Assembly: GCA_947504195.1 (NCBI GenBank)
Contig: CANNGN010000015.1
Coordinates: 1-64,000 of the forward strand
Source of the DNA: an uncultured Vibrio sp.
GTDB taxonomy: Bacteria; Pseudomonadota; Gammaproteobacteria; Enterobacterales; Vibrionaceae
Length of the DNA: 64,000 nucleotides
Direction of reading: 5' to 3'
Below are positions 1 to 8,498 of the stretch, one piece after another (the stretch's first letter is position 1; each line of letters starts with the position of its first letter). A program made the position numbers and the translations under genes. The notes under the pieces are model-generated. The model saw only the letters and a list, made by a program, of their open reading frames with translations, searched no databases and was not told the origin of the DNA.

Positions 1-396
1 TGCTCAGCTTTGCGTGCTTTGGCTCGCGCAATCGCAGCGGCGACGGCAGCTTTTCTTGGATCGACTTCTGCAGTTGGCTCGGTCGTATCGATGTTAACGG
101 TGTCGTCTTGATCCGGTTGTGATTGAGCTTGCTGCTCAGCTTTGCGTGCTTTGGCTCGCGCAATCGCAGCGGCGACGGCGGCTTTTTTCGGATCGACTTC
201 TGCAGTTGGCTCGGTCGTATCGATGTTAACGGTGTCGTCTTTATCCGGTTGTGATTGAGCCTGTTGCTCAGCTTTGCGTGCTTTGGCTCGCGCAATCGCA
301 GCGGCGACGGCGGCTTTTTTCGGATCGACTTCTGCAGTTGGTTCGGTCGTATCGATGTTAACGGTGTCGTCTTGATCTGGCTGTGACTGAGCTTGT
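1..396. repeat. 132-bp tandem repeats inside rnfC
   Basis: Three consecutive, nearly identical 132-bp units begin at about 1, 133 and 265. The sequence becomes divergent after about 397, and the array may continue past the window edge. Each unit encodes 44 residues of the RnfC tail: an acidic/Thr-rich linker followed by an Ala/Lys/Arg-rich helix of the AAVAAAIARAKARK type. The units differ by only a few bases, so they were duplicated or homogenised recently. They stay in frame and are coding repeats, not a CRISPR. Confidence 0.9.
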
Positions 397-2108
397 TGAG
401 CAGCTTTACGTTGCCTTGCAAGCTGCTTTCGCTCTTCTCTAAGACGAATCATTTCTTGGTTATTTGGCTCTGCTTCACCCGCTTTTAAAGCTGCTTGTTG
501 TTTGGCTTTTGCTTTGGCAATTGCGGCAGCAACGGCTGGTTTAACGGGGGTGTCAGCTGGTGAGCTTGAACTCTCTTTTTGCGCTTTCACCCGCGCAATC
601 GCTGCAGCAATCGCATCATCGCCACCACTTTGTTGTTTCATTTCGCTTCGGCGAGCATCTGCTGCTTTCTTAAAGCGATTTTCACGTTCTGCTTTATCCC
701 GCTCTAAACGCGCTTTTTTCTCTTCGAAGCGTTGCTTGGCGCGTTCTGATGCCTGAGCCTCTCGTTTTTGCGTATTAATTTCCGCTTTCGCTTGGCGGTA
801 ATATTGGACTAGAGGTATCTCACTTGGGCAGACATAAGCGCAAGCTCCGCATTCAATGCAATCTTTTAAATGTAATTCTTCACACTTCTGATGTTCTTGT
901 GCTTTCGCATGCCATAGCAATTGTTGAGGCAGCAAAGAAGCTGGGCACACTTCAGCACATTGCCCACAGCGAATACACGCCATTTCTACTGAGTCGGTGG
1001 CGAGCTCATTACTCTTGGGCGCTAAAATACAATTCGACGTTTTGGTAATCGGGACGTTCGCATGAGGGAGGGTAAAGCCCATCATTGGGCCGCCCATAAT
1101 TAATCTAGGATGACGTTTATCCTCTTGATAATTGAACTCTTCGAGCAATGCGCTAACGGGCGTACCTAACTTAGCCCATACATTTCGTTGCTCTTGAAAA
1201 CAGTTGCCAGTTAGAGTAACTAATCGTTGAATTAGAGGTTCGTTGTCAATAATGGCGCGTTTAATCGCAAAGAGAGACCCGACATTTTGTACCACGACAC
1301 CAATATCTGCTGGCAAGCGACCATTCGGTACTTCTTTATTTGTGAGTACCTTGATCAGTTGTTTTTCACCACCTGACGGGTATTTTGTTGGTATAACGCG
1401 AATCACGTAATCTTTATCGGCCGCAGCTTTTGCCATGGCTTCAACGGCTTGTGGTTTATTATCTTCGATTGCGATTAATACAAGTTCAGGTTGAAGGATG
1501 TGTTTGACCACTTCAATACCTGTAACGATCTCCTGCGCATAGTGTTGCATCAATACATCGTCCGCAGTGATATACGGTTCGCACTCCGCACCATTGATAA
1601 TTAATATTTCAGTGCGCGCTATCCCAGATTGGATTTTCTTGGCAGTCGGGAAGCCAGCGCCGCCTAAACCTGAAATCCCGGCATCGCGAATTTCTTCAAT
1701 TAGCGATTCTGGGCTATGAAGCTGAAAGTTTGTCGTACATTGCCGCTCAATCCACCTGTCTTCGCCATCAGGTTCGAGAACAATACATAGATCCTCTAAT
1801 CCAGAAGGGTGAGAAATAGTACGCTTTTCAATAGCAGAAATAACGCCAGATGTAGGCGCATGAATCGGAAGCATAAAGCTTGAAGTATAGTGTGTTAACG
1901 TTTGACCTTTGAGGACTTTATCACCGACTGAAACCGATAAATCTCCCGATTTCCCAATGTGTTGCTTTAGGGGCAAAACCAATTGTGATGGCAGTGACGC
2001 CTCTACAGGATGCGCCTGATTTGACTGTCGTTTATTTTCAGGTGGGTGGACACCGCCTGGAAAGTCCCAAAGTCGTCCTGTTTTTATTTGCTCAATCAAA
2101 GACAACAT
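1..2108 (-). CDS. rnfC: RnfC, ion-translocating electron transport complex subunit C (C-terminus cut by window edge)
   Basis: RnfC is the peripheral NADH-oxidising/electron-entry subunit of the Rnf (Rsx) membrane complex, which couples NADH:ferredoxin electron transfer to ion pumping. The ATG at 2108 lies 2 bp after the rnfB stop. The reading frame stays open for 702 codons to the window edge. Visible features are an N-terminal FPGGVHPPE segment, a NuoF-like GLGGAGFPTAKK glycine-rich loop near residue 145, and two 4Fe-4S motifs (CIRCGQCAEVCP near 376 and CIECGACAYVCP near 415). After these comes a long charged Ala/Lys/Arg tail that includes the 132-bp repeats. Long repetitive tails are common in gammaproteobacterial RnfC, and the identity is secure. 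Confidence 0.95.
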   Translation of the reverse strand, partial: MLSLIEQIKTGRLWDFPGGVHPPENKRQSNQAHPVEASLPSQLVLPLKQHIGKSGDLSVSVGDKVLKGQTLTHYTSSFMLPIHAPTSGVISAIEKRTISHPSGLEDLCIVLEPDGEDRWIERQCTTNFQLHSPESLIEEIRDAGISGLGGAGFPTAKKIQSGIARTEILIINGAECEPYITADDVLMQHYAQEIVTGIEVVKHILQPELVLIAIEDNKPQAVEAMAKAAADKDYVIRVIPTKYPSGGEKQLIKVLTNKEVPNGRLPADIGVVVQNVGSLFAIKRAIIDNEPLIQRLVTLTGNCFQEQRNVWAKLGTPVSALLEEFNYQEDKRHPRLIMGGPMMGFTLPHANVPITKTSNCILAPKSNELATDSVEMACIRCGQCAEVCPASLLPQQLLWHAKAQEHQKCEELHLKDCIECGACAYVCPSEIPLVQYYRQAKAEINTQKREAQASERAKQRFEEKKARLERDKAERENRFKKAADARRSEMKQQSGGDDAIAAAIARVKAQKESSSSPADTPVKPAVAAAIAKAKAKQQAALKAGEAEPNNQEMIRLREERKQLARQRKAAQQAQSQPDQDDTVNIDTTEPTAEVDPKKAAVAAAIARAKARKAEQQAQSQPDKDDTVNIDTTEPTAEVDPKKAAVAAAIARAKARKAEQQAQSQPDQDDTVNIDTTEPTAEVDPRKAAVAAAIARAKARKAE

Positions 2109-2110
2109 AA

Positions 2111-2704
2111 TTAGCTTTGCTTCTCTTCAAGGTTAACGCCGTGCGCAGGAGTATCAACATTGACAACAGGGATTGCATTTAGCTGCCATTTCCAGGTTTC
2201 GGGAGTGTCGTGAACTGGAATCATTTCAATGCAATCGGTAGGACAAGGCACAACACATAAATCACACCCGGTACATTCATCTTTTATTACTGTATGCAAT
2301 GCTTTAGTACCACCAATAATCGCATCTACTGGGCACGCCTGAATGCACTTAGTACAGCCGATACACATATCTTCATGAATAAAGGCAACGGTCTTGATGT
2401 TTTCTGCTGTATCTTGTGTTGAGTCAGGAACATCCACGCCCAATAAATCGGCAAGCTTTTCTATTGCAGCTTGCCCTCCTGGTGGACATTTATTAATGAT
2501 ATCGCCGTTAGCAATGGCTTCAGCGTATGGTCGGCACCCAGGGTAACCACATTGACCGCATTGAGTTTGCGGTAAAATATTGTCAATTTGTTCAACGATC
2601 GGATCGCCGGCAACTTTGAATTTTATGGATGCAAACCCCAAGATTGCTCCGAAAATACCGGCAAGCGCTGCAAGGGCAATGATGGCGATAAGAATAGCGT
2701 TCAT
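2111..2704 (-). CDS. rnfB: RnfB, Rnf complex iron-sulfur subunit
   Basis: RnfB passes electrons between RnfC and the membrane core of the Rnf complex. The 197-residue protein starts with a membrane anchor (about residues 3-25). A 4Fe-4S (Fe-S) domain follows with CGQCGYPGC, and then two ferredoxin-type clusters, CIGCTKCIQACP and CTGCDLCVVPCP. Its start overlaps the rnfA stop by one base (TAATG), which indicates translational coupling in an rnfABC operon. Length and domain order match the family. Confidence 0.96.
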   Translation of the reverse strand: MNAILIAIIALAALAGIFGAILGFASIKFKVAGDPIVEQIDNILPQTQCGQCGYPGCRPYAEAIANGDIINKCPPGGQAAIEKLADLLGVDVPDSTQDTAENIKTVAFIHEDMCIGCTKCIQACPVDAIIGGTKALHTVIKDECTGCDLCVVPCPTDCIEMIPVHDTPETWKWQLNAIPVVNVDTPAHGVNLEEKQS

Positions 2705-3285
2705 TATAGTTTCACTAACCCGGTAAAGCCCATAAATGCTAAAGACATAAGTCCAGCGGTGATCATGGCGATAGATGCTCCTTTAAAAGGGGTAGGAACA
2801 TCAGCAACTTGAATGCGTTCACGCATTGACGCGAATAGGATTAACACAAGAGAAAACCCTAAAGCCGCACCAAAACCGTAAATGACTGACTGAATGAAGT
2901 TATGGTTTTCATTGATGTTAAGTAAGGCCACACCAAGAACCGCACAATTAGTTGTGATTAACGGCAGAAAAATTCCAAGCAGGCGATATAGAGTTGGGCT
3001 GGTCTTATGTACCACCATTTCCGTAAATTGTACCACAACAGCAATAACTAAAATAAAGCTCATGGTTCTGAGGTACTCAATGGCGAATGGTTTTAAAATA
3101 TAGCTCTCGACTAAATATGAACACACTGACGCGAGAGTCAGTACGAACGTGGTCGCAAACCCCATGCCTATTGCCGTTTCTAATTTTTTTGATACACCCA
3201 TAAAAGGGCATAAACCAAGGAACTTAACCAGTACAAAGTTATTGACCAGTACAGTGCCTACCAACAACAAAAGATATTCGGTCAT
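2704..3285 (-). CDS. rnfA: RnfA, Rnf complex membrane subunit
   Basis: RnfA is an integral membrane subunit of the Rnf complex. The 193-residue product is hydrophobic throughout, with about six membrane helices. It begins MTEYLLLLVGTVLVNNFVL, nearly identical to E. coli RsxA, which is also 193 aa. I chose the ATG at 3285 over an in-frame ATG two codons upstream because it gives the family N-terminus. It is the first gene of the rnfABC run seen here, and the rnfD, rnfG and rnfE genes would lie outside the window beyond rnfC. Confidence 0.95.
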   Translation of the reverse strand: MTEYLLLLVGTVLVNNFVLVKFLGLCPFMGVSKKLETAIGMGFATTFVLTLASVCSYLVESYILKPFAIEYLRTMSFILVIAVVVQFTEMVVHKTSPTLYRLLGIFLPLITTNCAVLGVALLNINENHNFIQSVIYGFGAALGFSLVLILFASMRERIQVADVPTPFKGASIAMITAGLMSLAFMGFTGLVKL

Positions 3286-3477
3286 AATCAACGCGTTGCT
3301 ATTTTAATGAGTAGGGTATTATCCGAGTTTATTTGACGAATAACAACCAAGGAAAGGTAAGGTTTTATCTTTGTGATCATATGGTATGTCTAAGATAGTG
3401 TTTTACTCGATAAACAGTTGGGACTCGAGAATATGAGTCGTTAATTTTTTAAGGAAAATTTTAAACAACAATCGTTG

Positions 3478-3515
3478 GAAACGAAAGAAGCCACATCTTT
3501 CGACGTGGCTTCTTT
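3478..3515 (-). terminator. Intrinsic terminator of tRNA-Asn
   Basis: An 11-bp stem (AAAGAAGCCAC with GTGGCTTCTTT, loop of about 10 nt) lies 8 bp after the 3' end of the minus-strand tRNA. T-rich bases follow it on the minus strand. Confidence 0.7.
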
Positions 3516-3522
3516 TCAAATT

Positions 3523-3598
3523 TGGCTCCCCCTGCAAGACTTGAACTTGCGACATACGGATTAACAGTCCGCCGTTCTACCAACTGAACTAAGGGGGA
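3523..3598 (-). tRNA. tRNA-Asn (anticodon GTT)
   Basis: The minus strand reads as a 76-nt cloverleaf. The acceptor stem TCCCCCT pairs with AGGGGGA, followed by discriminator G and an encoded CCA. The D arm begins TTAGTTCAGTTGGTAGAAC. The anticodon arm reads CGGACTGTTAATCCG with anticodon GTT, and the T arm contains GTTCAAGTC. It appears as a single gene with its own terminator. I see no integrase or duplicated tRNA 3' end beside it, so it is not visibly in use as an attachment site. Confidence 0.97.
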
Positions 3599-4137
3599 AT
3601 TGCTTTGCGACGCGCATATTACCCATAAGGGCTAGATGTGTCAACGGAATCGAATAGAAAAAAATGATAAAAAAAACTTTACTTTCCTGTATCCCTTGTC
3701 GGCTCTTGGGTATATTTACTTATCCACCAAATTTGTGGATAAGTGTGTTAATTAATCTTGATTAACTTATTTTCTGACATTAGAGAAATAATTACATGAT
3801 TAGAAATATGCTAATTATCTCTGTGTATCTTATTGTTTTTGTTCTATTTAATATTGATATGCACAGGTTGGGATTGTAAAAATGAAAAGTCATGGAATTA
3901 GCTAAATGCTAACAATAATTAGCAAGCATGGGGAAAAGCAGTGGATTAAATTATAAAAATAATGATCTGAATCGATCATGAGGGGGAAAGATATTAACAG
4001 AAGAAAATTGAAGATACCAGATCAAAATGAATGAAATGATATAAAAGATAGCAAAATAGTTCTTGCATGTTATTTGCTACTCTAGCCACAATAAACTCGC
4101 CAGTCCCGGTAGAATGAATTAGCAAAAGAGATGGTGT
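3599..4137. other. AT-rich gene-free region between tRNA-Asn and uvrB
   Basis: I find no coding signal in this 539-bp stretch. It should hold the tRNA-Asn promoter and the uvrB promoter/leader. The only clear structure is the DnaA-box inverted repeat listed separately. I searched by eye for a LexA operator of CTGT-N8-ACAG type, expected for an SOS-regulated uvrB, and did not find a convincing one. Confidence 0.6.
3720..3742. promoter_or_regulatory. Inverted pair of DnaA boxes upstream of uvrB
   Basis: TTATCCACC (3720-3728, 8 of 9 to TTATCCACA) is followed after 5 bp by TGTGGATAA (3734-3742), a perfect DnaA 9-mer on the other strand. Together they form part of a 10-bp inverted repeat. They may be a DnaA-binding regulatory site for uvrB (DnaA binding has been reported upstream of E. 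coli uvrB) or a chance transcription-stop hairpin. No run of Ts follows, which argues against a terminator. Confidence 0.5.
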
Positions 4138-6171
4138 ATGAGTAAAAAATATGAGTTGGTTTCGTCTTATGATCCTGCCGGTGATCAGCCAAGTGCAATA
4201 GATACATTATTGGAAGGGTTAGAATCCGGCCTTGCAAGTCAAACATTGTTAGGTGTCACGGGATCAGGCAAAACATTTACTTTGGCAAATGTGATTGCCA
4301 AATCACAACGTCCTGCTATTTTACTCGCGCCAAATAAAACACTTGCAGCTCAGCTATACGGAGAGATGAAGGCTTTTTTTCCTAACAATGCAGTAGAATT
4401 TTTCGTCTCATACTACGATTATTATCAACCCGAAGCTTATGTTCCCACTACCGATACTTTTATTGAGAAAGATTCGTCCGTTAATGCTCATATAGAACAG
4501 ATGCGATTGTCAGCGACGAAAGCTTTGCTGGAGCGCAAAGATGCCATTATTGTCGCCTCCGTTTCTGCTATTTATGGTCTTGGCGATCCTGACTCTTATT
4601 TAAAGATGATGCTTCATTTACGTCGTGGAGATATTACCGATCAGCGTTCAATGATTCAACGCTTGGCTGAATTGCAATATACCCGCAATGATATGACATT
4701 CGAGCGTGGGCAATTTCGTGTTCGTGGGGAAGTTATTGATATTTATCCGGCAGAGTCCGATAGTGAGGCGGTGCGGGTTGAGATGTTTGATGATGAAATT
4801 GAAAATATTAGTATCTTCGATCCATTAACAGGCGCCATTCTTCAACGTAATCTTGCTCGTTATACTGTGTACCCTAAAACGCACTACGTCACACCTCGAG
4901 AACGCATCTTAGAAGCCATCGAAAATATTAAAGAAGAGCTCGCTTCTCGTAAAACCTATTTTATAGACAACAATAAATTGCTGGAAGAACAGCGCATCTC
5001 GCAACGAGTTAATTTTGATGTCGAAATGATGAATGAATTGGGCTTTTGCTCTGGCATAGAAAATTACTCTCGTTTGCTAAGCGGCCGTTTAGAAGGTGAG
5101 CCGCCTCCAACGTTGTTTGATTATTTACCGAGTGATGGCATTTTGATCATTGATGAATCACATGTCACGGTCCCACAGATTGGTGCAATGTATAAAGGTG
5201 ACCGTTCTCGAAAGGAAACCTTAGTCGAATTTGGTTTTCGTTTACCTTCTGCTTTAGATAATCGCCCGCTTAAGTTTGATGAATTTGAATCTCTCGCTCC
5301 TCAAACGATATTTGTCTCAGCAACTCCTGGTAATTATGAACTTGAAAAGTCAGACAATGAAATTGCTGAACAAGTTGTTCGCCCAACTGGACTACTTGAT
5401 CCAGAGCTAGAGGTTCGGCCCGTGGCGACTCAAGTGGATGATTTACTGTCTGAAATTCGAATTCGCTCGGCAAAGAATGAACGAGTATTGGTGACGACAT
5501 TAACCAAACGGATGGCCGAAGATCTGACTGAATACCTTCATGAGCATAACGTTAAAGTTCGGTACCTTCATTCGGATATAGACACGGTTGAACGAGTGGA
5601 AATCATTCGTGATTTACGTTTAGGGGAGTTTGATGTATTGGTCGGTATTAACTTACTTCGAGAGGGGCTCGATATGCCCGAAGTGTCGTTGGTTGCTATC
5701 TTGGATGCCGACAAAGAAGGGTTTTTACGTTCAGAGCGTTCACTCATTCAGACCATAGGTCGAGCTGCTCGAAATATTGAAGGGCGAGCGATTTTATATG
5801 CAGATAAAATTACAGGCTCGATGAAACGTGCAATGGATGAAACCAATAGACGTCGTGAGAAACAGGTTGATTATAATGAGAAAAATGGCATTACACCGCA
5901 GTCATTAAAACGAGATATCAAAGATATAATGGAATTGGGCGAGGCAACGATTGGTAAAAAGTCCACTCAACCATCTCGAGTGAAACAATTATCAAACGTG
6001 GCCGAACCTGAAGCAGAATATGCCTTATTTACCGCCAAGGAACTTGATCAGAAGATCAATAAATTAGAAGCCGAAATGTATAAGCATGCTCAAGATTTAG
6101 AGTTTGAGATGGCAGCACAGGTACGAGATAAAATTGAGCTACTACGTAAGCAATTTATCGCTAATAGTTAG
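4138..6171 (+). CDS. uvrB: UvrB, excinuclease ABC subunit B
   Basis: UvrB is the DNA-damage verification helicase of nucleotide excision repair. It is loaded by UvrA and recruits the UvrC nuclease. The 677 residues contain a Walker A (GVTGSGKTFTLAN, near residue 40), the beta-hairpin motif YYDYYQPEAYVP, a Walker B-like IIDESH, helicase motif VI (QTIGRAARN), and a C-terminal UVR coiled-coil that contacts UvrC. Length and domain order are typical. It is monocistronic here. The sRNA gene qrr1 lies just downstream and faces it, so the qrr1 terminator hairpin sits 14 bp after the uvrB stop. Confidence 0.97.
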   Translation: MSKKYELVSSYDPAGDQPSAIDTLLEGLESGLASQTLLGVTGSGKTFTLANVIAKSQRPAILLAPNKTLAAQLYGEMKAFFPNNAVEFFVSYYDYYQPEAYVPTTDTFIEKDSSVNAHIEQMRLSATKALLERKDAIIVASVSAIYGLGDPDSYLKMMLHLRRGDITDQRSMIQRLAELQYTRNDMTFERGQFRVRGEVIDIYPAESDSEAVRVEMFDDEIENISIFDPLTGAILQRNLARYTVYPKTHYVTPRERILEAIENIKEELASRKTYFIDNNKLLEEQRISQRVNFDVEMMNELGFCSGIENYSRLLSGRLEGEPPPTLFDYLPSDGILIIDESHVTVPQIGAMYKGDRSRKETLVEFGFRLPSALDNRPLKFDEFESLAPQTIFVSATPGNYELEKSDNEIAEQVVRPTGLLDPELEVRPVATQVDDLLSEIRIRSAKNERVLVTTLTKRMAEDLTEYLHEHNVKVRYLHSDIDTVERVEIIRDLRLGEFDVLVGINLLREGLDMPEVSLVAILDADKEGFLRSERSLIQTIGRAARNIEGRAILYADKITGSMKRAMDETNRRREKQVDYNEKNGITPQSLKRDIKDIMELGEATIGKKSTQPSRVKQLSNVAEPEAEYALFTAKELDQKINKLEAEMYKHAQDLEFEMAAQVRDKIELLRKQFIANS

Positions 6172-6184
6172 AGAAGTTTTGACG

Positions 6185-6217
6185 AAAAAAAAGCCAATAG
6201 AAAAAACTCTATTGGCT
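6185..6217 (-). terminator. qrr1 terminator
   Basis: A 9-bp stem (AGCCAATAG with CTATTGGCT, 8-nt loop) is followed on the minus strand by eight Ts (6185-6192). It is the 3' end of the sRNA. On the plus strand no T run follows, so it is probably a weak stop for uvrB. Confidence 0.9.
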
Positions 6218-6280
6218 GTAATATTGTGAATATTGTATTCACTAACAACGTCAGTTGGCTAGGTGACTCTTTCGAGTCTC
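6185..6280 (-). ncRNA. qrr1: Qrr1 quorum-regulatory sRNA
   Basis: The minus strand carries the signature Qrr core, CCTAGCCAACTGACGTTG followed by TTAGTGAATA. A terminator hairpin with eight Ts ends the gene, giving about 96 nt, the expected Qrr length. It lies between uvrB and luxO and is divergent from luxO, the known position of qrr1 in vibrios. Qrr RNAs act with Hfq to base-pair with the mRNAs of the master regulator (luxR/hapR type) and other quorum genes. Transcription is activated by phosphorylated LuxO through the sigma-54 promoter listed below. The start is estimated from that promoter and may be off by 1-3 nt. Confidence 0.95.
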
Positions 6281-6289
6281 CTATGCTTT

Positions 6290-6305
6290 TGCAAGTACCA
6301 TGCCA
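6290..6305 (-). promoter_or_regulatory. Sigma-54 (-24/-12) promoter of qrr1
   Basis: On the minus strand TGGCA (6305-6301) and TTGCA (6294-6290) are separated by exactly the spacing of a TGGCAC-N5-TTGCA RpoN promoter. This predicts a start near 6280. It is the site where phospho-LuxO (an NtrC-type activator, encoded next door) would drive qrr1. LuxO binding sites should lie between about 6320 and 6425 but were not resolved by eye. Confidence 0.88.
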
Positions 6306-6425
6306 TCAAATTTGCTCATATTTTAGCCTTAAAAAGCTCTATTTTACCTAAATTTACTGTTTAATTTGCATTTTGCAACTCATAATGCGAAAGTTAACTC
6401 ATATTGCAAGTGACGTGGTTTAGGA

Positions 6426-7820
6426 ATGTTGAAAGAACAAAGTAAGCCCAAAAAATATCTATTGATGGTAGAAGATACAGCGTCGGTGGCAGTGTTGTAT
6501 CGCTCTTATTTAACTCCACTGACTATTGATATTAATATCGTATCAACAGGGCATGATGCTTTAGTTAGCTTAGAGCAACGTAAGCCTGATCTTATTTTGC
6601 TTGATCTACGATTACCTGATATGACGGGGATGGATGTGTTGAGTGCAGTCAAAGCCACACATCCCGATGTTCCCGTTATTTTTATGACAGCCCATGGTTC
6701 CATCGATACTGCAGTACAAGCAATGCGTTATGGCGCACAAGATTTCCTCATTAAGCCATGTGAAGCTGATCTATTGCGGATTACTGTCAATAATGCGCTA
6801 CGAAAAGCCATTATCGCTAAAAATACTCAGAATGATTCTTTAGGTCAACAATATCAAGGTTTTATAGGTAGTAGCTCAATGATGCAAGCCGTATATCGTA
6901 CGATAGATTCGGCAGCATCAAGTAAGGCGACGATCTTTATTACAGGCGAAAGTGGAACAGGTAAAGAAGTCTGTGCGGAAGCGATTCATGCGGCGAGCTA
7001 TCGAAGTGATAAGCCTTTTATTGCTATAAACTGTGCCGCTATCCCTAAAGATTTAATTGAAAGTGAGTTGTTTGGCCATGTAAAAGGCGCTTTTACCGGT
7101 GCATCAACCGATCGACAAGGTGCGGCTGAGCTCGCTGATGGTGGCACGCTATTTCTCGATGAATTGTGTGAAATGGATTTAGACCTACAGACTAAGTTGT
7201 TGCGTTTTATTCAGACTGGTACATTCCAGAAAGTAGGCTCTTCGAAGATGCGAAGTGTCAATCTTAGATTCGTTTGTGCGACGAATAGAGACCCTTGGAA
7301 AGAAGTGGAAGCAGGGCGCTTTCGTGAAGATTTATATTATCGGCTTTATGTCATTCCCCTTCACTTGCCACCACTGCGTCAACGCGGTGATGATGTTATT
7401 GAAATTGCCTACTCTTTACTTGGGTTTATGGCAAAGGAAGAGAGAAAAGAATTTGTCCGCTTAACACCAGAAGTCGTGGAGCGTTTTATTCATTACGAAT
7501 GGCCAGGTAATGTAAGGCAGCTACAAAATGTGCTGAGAAATGTTGTGGTATTAAATCAGGGAAAGGAGATCTCAGTAGAAATGCTACCACCCCCCCTGAA
7601 TCAACCAATTATAAAGGAAGAAGTAGCACCAGCAGGTGAAGTGGCTCAAGTTCAACAAAGTATTTCCTCAATCGATGACATCGATCCACTTTGGGTAATA
7701 GAGAAACGCGCGATAGAAAATGCCATCGATGTGTGTCATGGCAATATTCCCAAAGCAGCCTCTCAACTTGAAGTCAGCCCTTCTACTCTTTATCGTAAGA
7801 TCCAATCATGGAATCGTTAG
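6426..7820 (+). CDS. luxO: LuxO, quorum-sensing sigma-54 response regulator
   Basis: LuxO receives phosphate from LuxU and, when phosphorylated at low cell density, activates sigma-54-dependent qrr transcription. Residues 10-130 are a receiver domain. Asp60 is the phospho-acceptor and equals Asp47 if the in-frame ATG at 6465 is used. The AAA+ domain has a Walker A GESGTGKE, the sigma-54 contact GAFTGA and a DELCEM Walker B region. A Fis-type HTH closes the protein (AASQLEVSPSTLYRKI). All catalytic motifs are intact at 464 aa. The last 13 bp overlap luxU, so the pair is translationally coupled. Confidence 0.97.
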   Translation: MLKEQSKPKKYLLMVEDTASVAVLYRSYLTPLTIDINIVSTGHDALVSLEQRKPDLILLDLRLPDMTGMDVLSAVKATHPDVPVIFMTAHGSIDTAVQAMRYGAQDFLIKPCEADLLRITVNNALRKAIIAKNTQNDSLGQQYQGFIGSSSMMQAVYRTIDSAASSKATIFITGESGTGKEVCAEAIHAASYRSDKPFIAINCAAIPKDLIESELFGHVKGAFTGASTDRQGAAELADGGTLFLDELCEMDLDLQTKLLRFIQTGTFQKVGSSKMRSVNLRFVCATNRDPWKEVEAGRFREDLYYRLYVIPLHLPPLRQRGDDVIEIAYSLLGFMAKEERKEFVRLTPEVVERFIHYEWPGNVRQLQNVLRNVVVLNQGKEISVEMLPPPLNQPIIKEEVAPAGEVAQVQQSISSIDDIDPLWVIEKRAIENAIDVCHGNIPKAASQLEVSPSTLYRKIQSWNR

Positions 7821-8170
7821 AGAATCAGTTTATGGCCTTAATAAACAAAGATACGCTCGACCAGCTCGCTAATGATATTGGTGAGGAAAGTGTGCCAATG
7901 TTGTTGGATATTTTTCTCGGTGAAATAGGGGATTATATCAACACACTGTCTTCAGTCGGCTCCCCCGATGTGATAGTGCAATTGGGTGAGATTAGTCATG
8001 CTTTAAAAAGCAGCGCCGCCAGTTTTGGCGCTGATAAGTTATGTAGATTCGCGAATGAAATAGACAGTATGGTGAAGATAAACAAGTCAATTGAGGGTGA
8101 AGTACAGCCATTTATCGAATTGCTAAAACAAACTCATACCGCATATTCTACGTTACGCCAAGAGTCGTAA
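7808..8170 (+). CDS. luxU: LuxU, quorum-sensing histidine phosphotransfer protein
   Basis: LuxU is a small HPt protein that relays phosphate from hybrid autoinducer sensor kinases (LuxN/LuxPQ/CqsS type) to LuxO. Of its 120 residues, about 15-115 form the HPt four-helix fold. The phosphorylated histidine is His64 in the motif SHALKSSAASFGA. The ATG at 7808 overlaps the luxO 3' end by 13 bp. The sensor kinases are not in this window. Short length and position after luxO make the call secure. Confidence 0.96.
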   Translation: MESLENQFMALINKDTLDQLANDIGEESVPMLLDIFLGEIGDYINTLSSVGSPDVIVQLGEISHALKSSAASFGADKLCRFANEIDSMVKINKSIEGEVQPFIELLKQTHTAYSTLRQES

Positions 8171-8379
8171 ACTCGCTATTGTCGCGATAATTATCTCTTG
8201 CGAGATATCAGTAGCAATTTCGTAAAAACGCATTTCACGAGACTTGAATTATTAATGTTTAGGAGTAGCATTCTTCGATAGATGGGAAATGGTTTTTTTC
8301 AAAAGGGCTGTTCTCCTGATAAAATTAGTAGTTAAATAATATTTCGTACATCACCTAGCTCTTGCTAGTGTGGTGCCAT

Positions 8380-8490
8380 AACTCCGAGCTGATGAGGCTA
8401 AGTTCACTATGTGTGAATACGCTGAATTAGCCAGTGGTCTATAGACCCAAGGGGAAGAACAGAAATGCTCTTGCCTCCCGTGCTTGGAAA
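8380..8490 (+). promoter_or_regulatory. Moco (molybdenum/tungsten cofactor) riboswitch of moaA
   Basis: The 5' leader of moaA carries the Moco RNA hallmarks. CCGAGC (8384-8389) pairs with GCTTGG (8482-8487) to close the element. An internal arm pairs GGCTAA with TTAGCC, and a GGTCTATAGACC hairpin and the conserved CCTCCCGTGC block are present. The 3' strand of the closing helix overlaps the region of the moaA ribosome-binding site (GGAAAGG, 8486-8492). In E. coli this element lowers moaA translation when Moco is plentiful. The remaining leader (8171-8379) has no gene I can support. Confidence 0.88.
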
Positions 8491-8498
8491 GGTGTTAC

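Noticed and set aside
1..396. Regular repeats suggesting a CRISPR or satellite
   Set aside because: The period is 132 bp with no unique spacers, and the units translate in frame as the RnfC tail.
3523..3598. tRNA-Asn as an integration site
   Set aside because: No integrase or duplicated tRNA end is present nearby. The only integrase relic is 34 kb away and unrelated to this tRNA.
3599..4137. LexA/SOS box for uvrB
   Set aside because: No CTGT-N8-ACAG with adequate match was found by eye on either strand. A weight-matrix scan would settle it.
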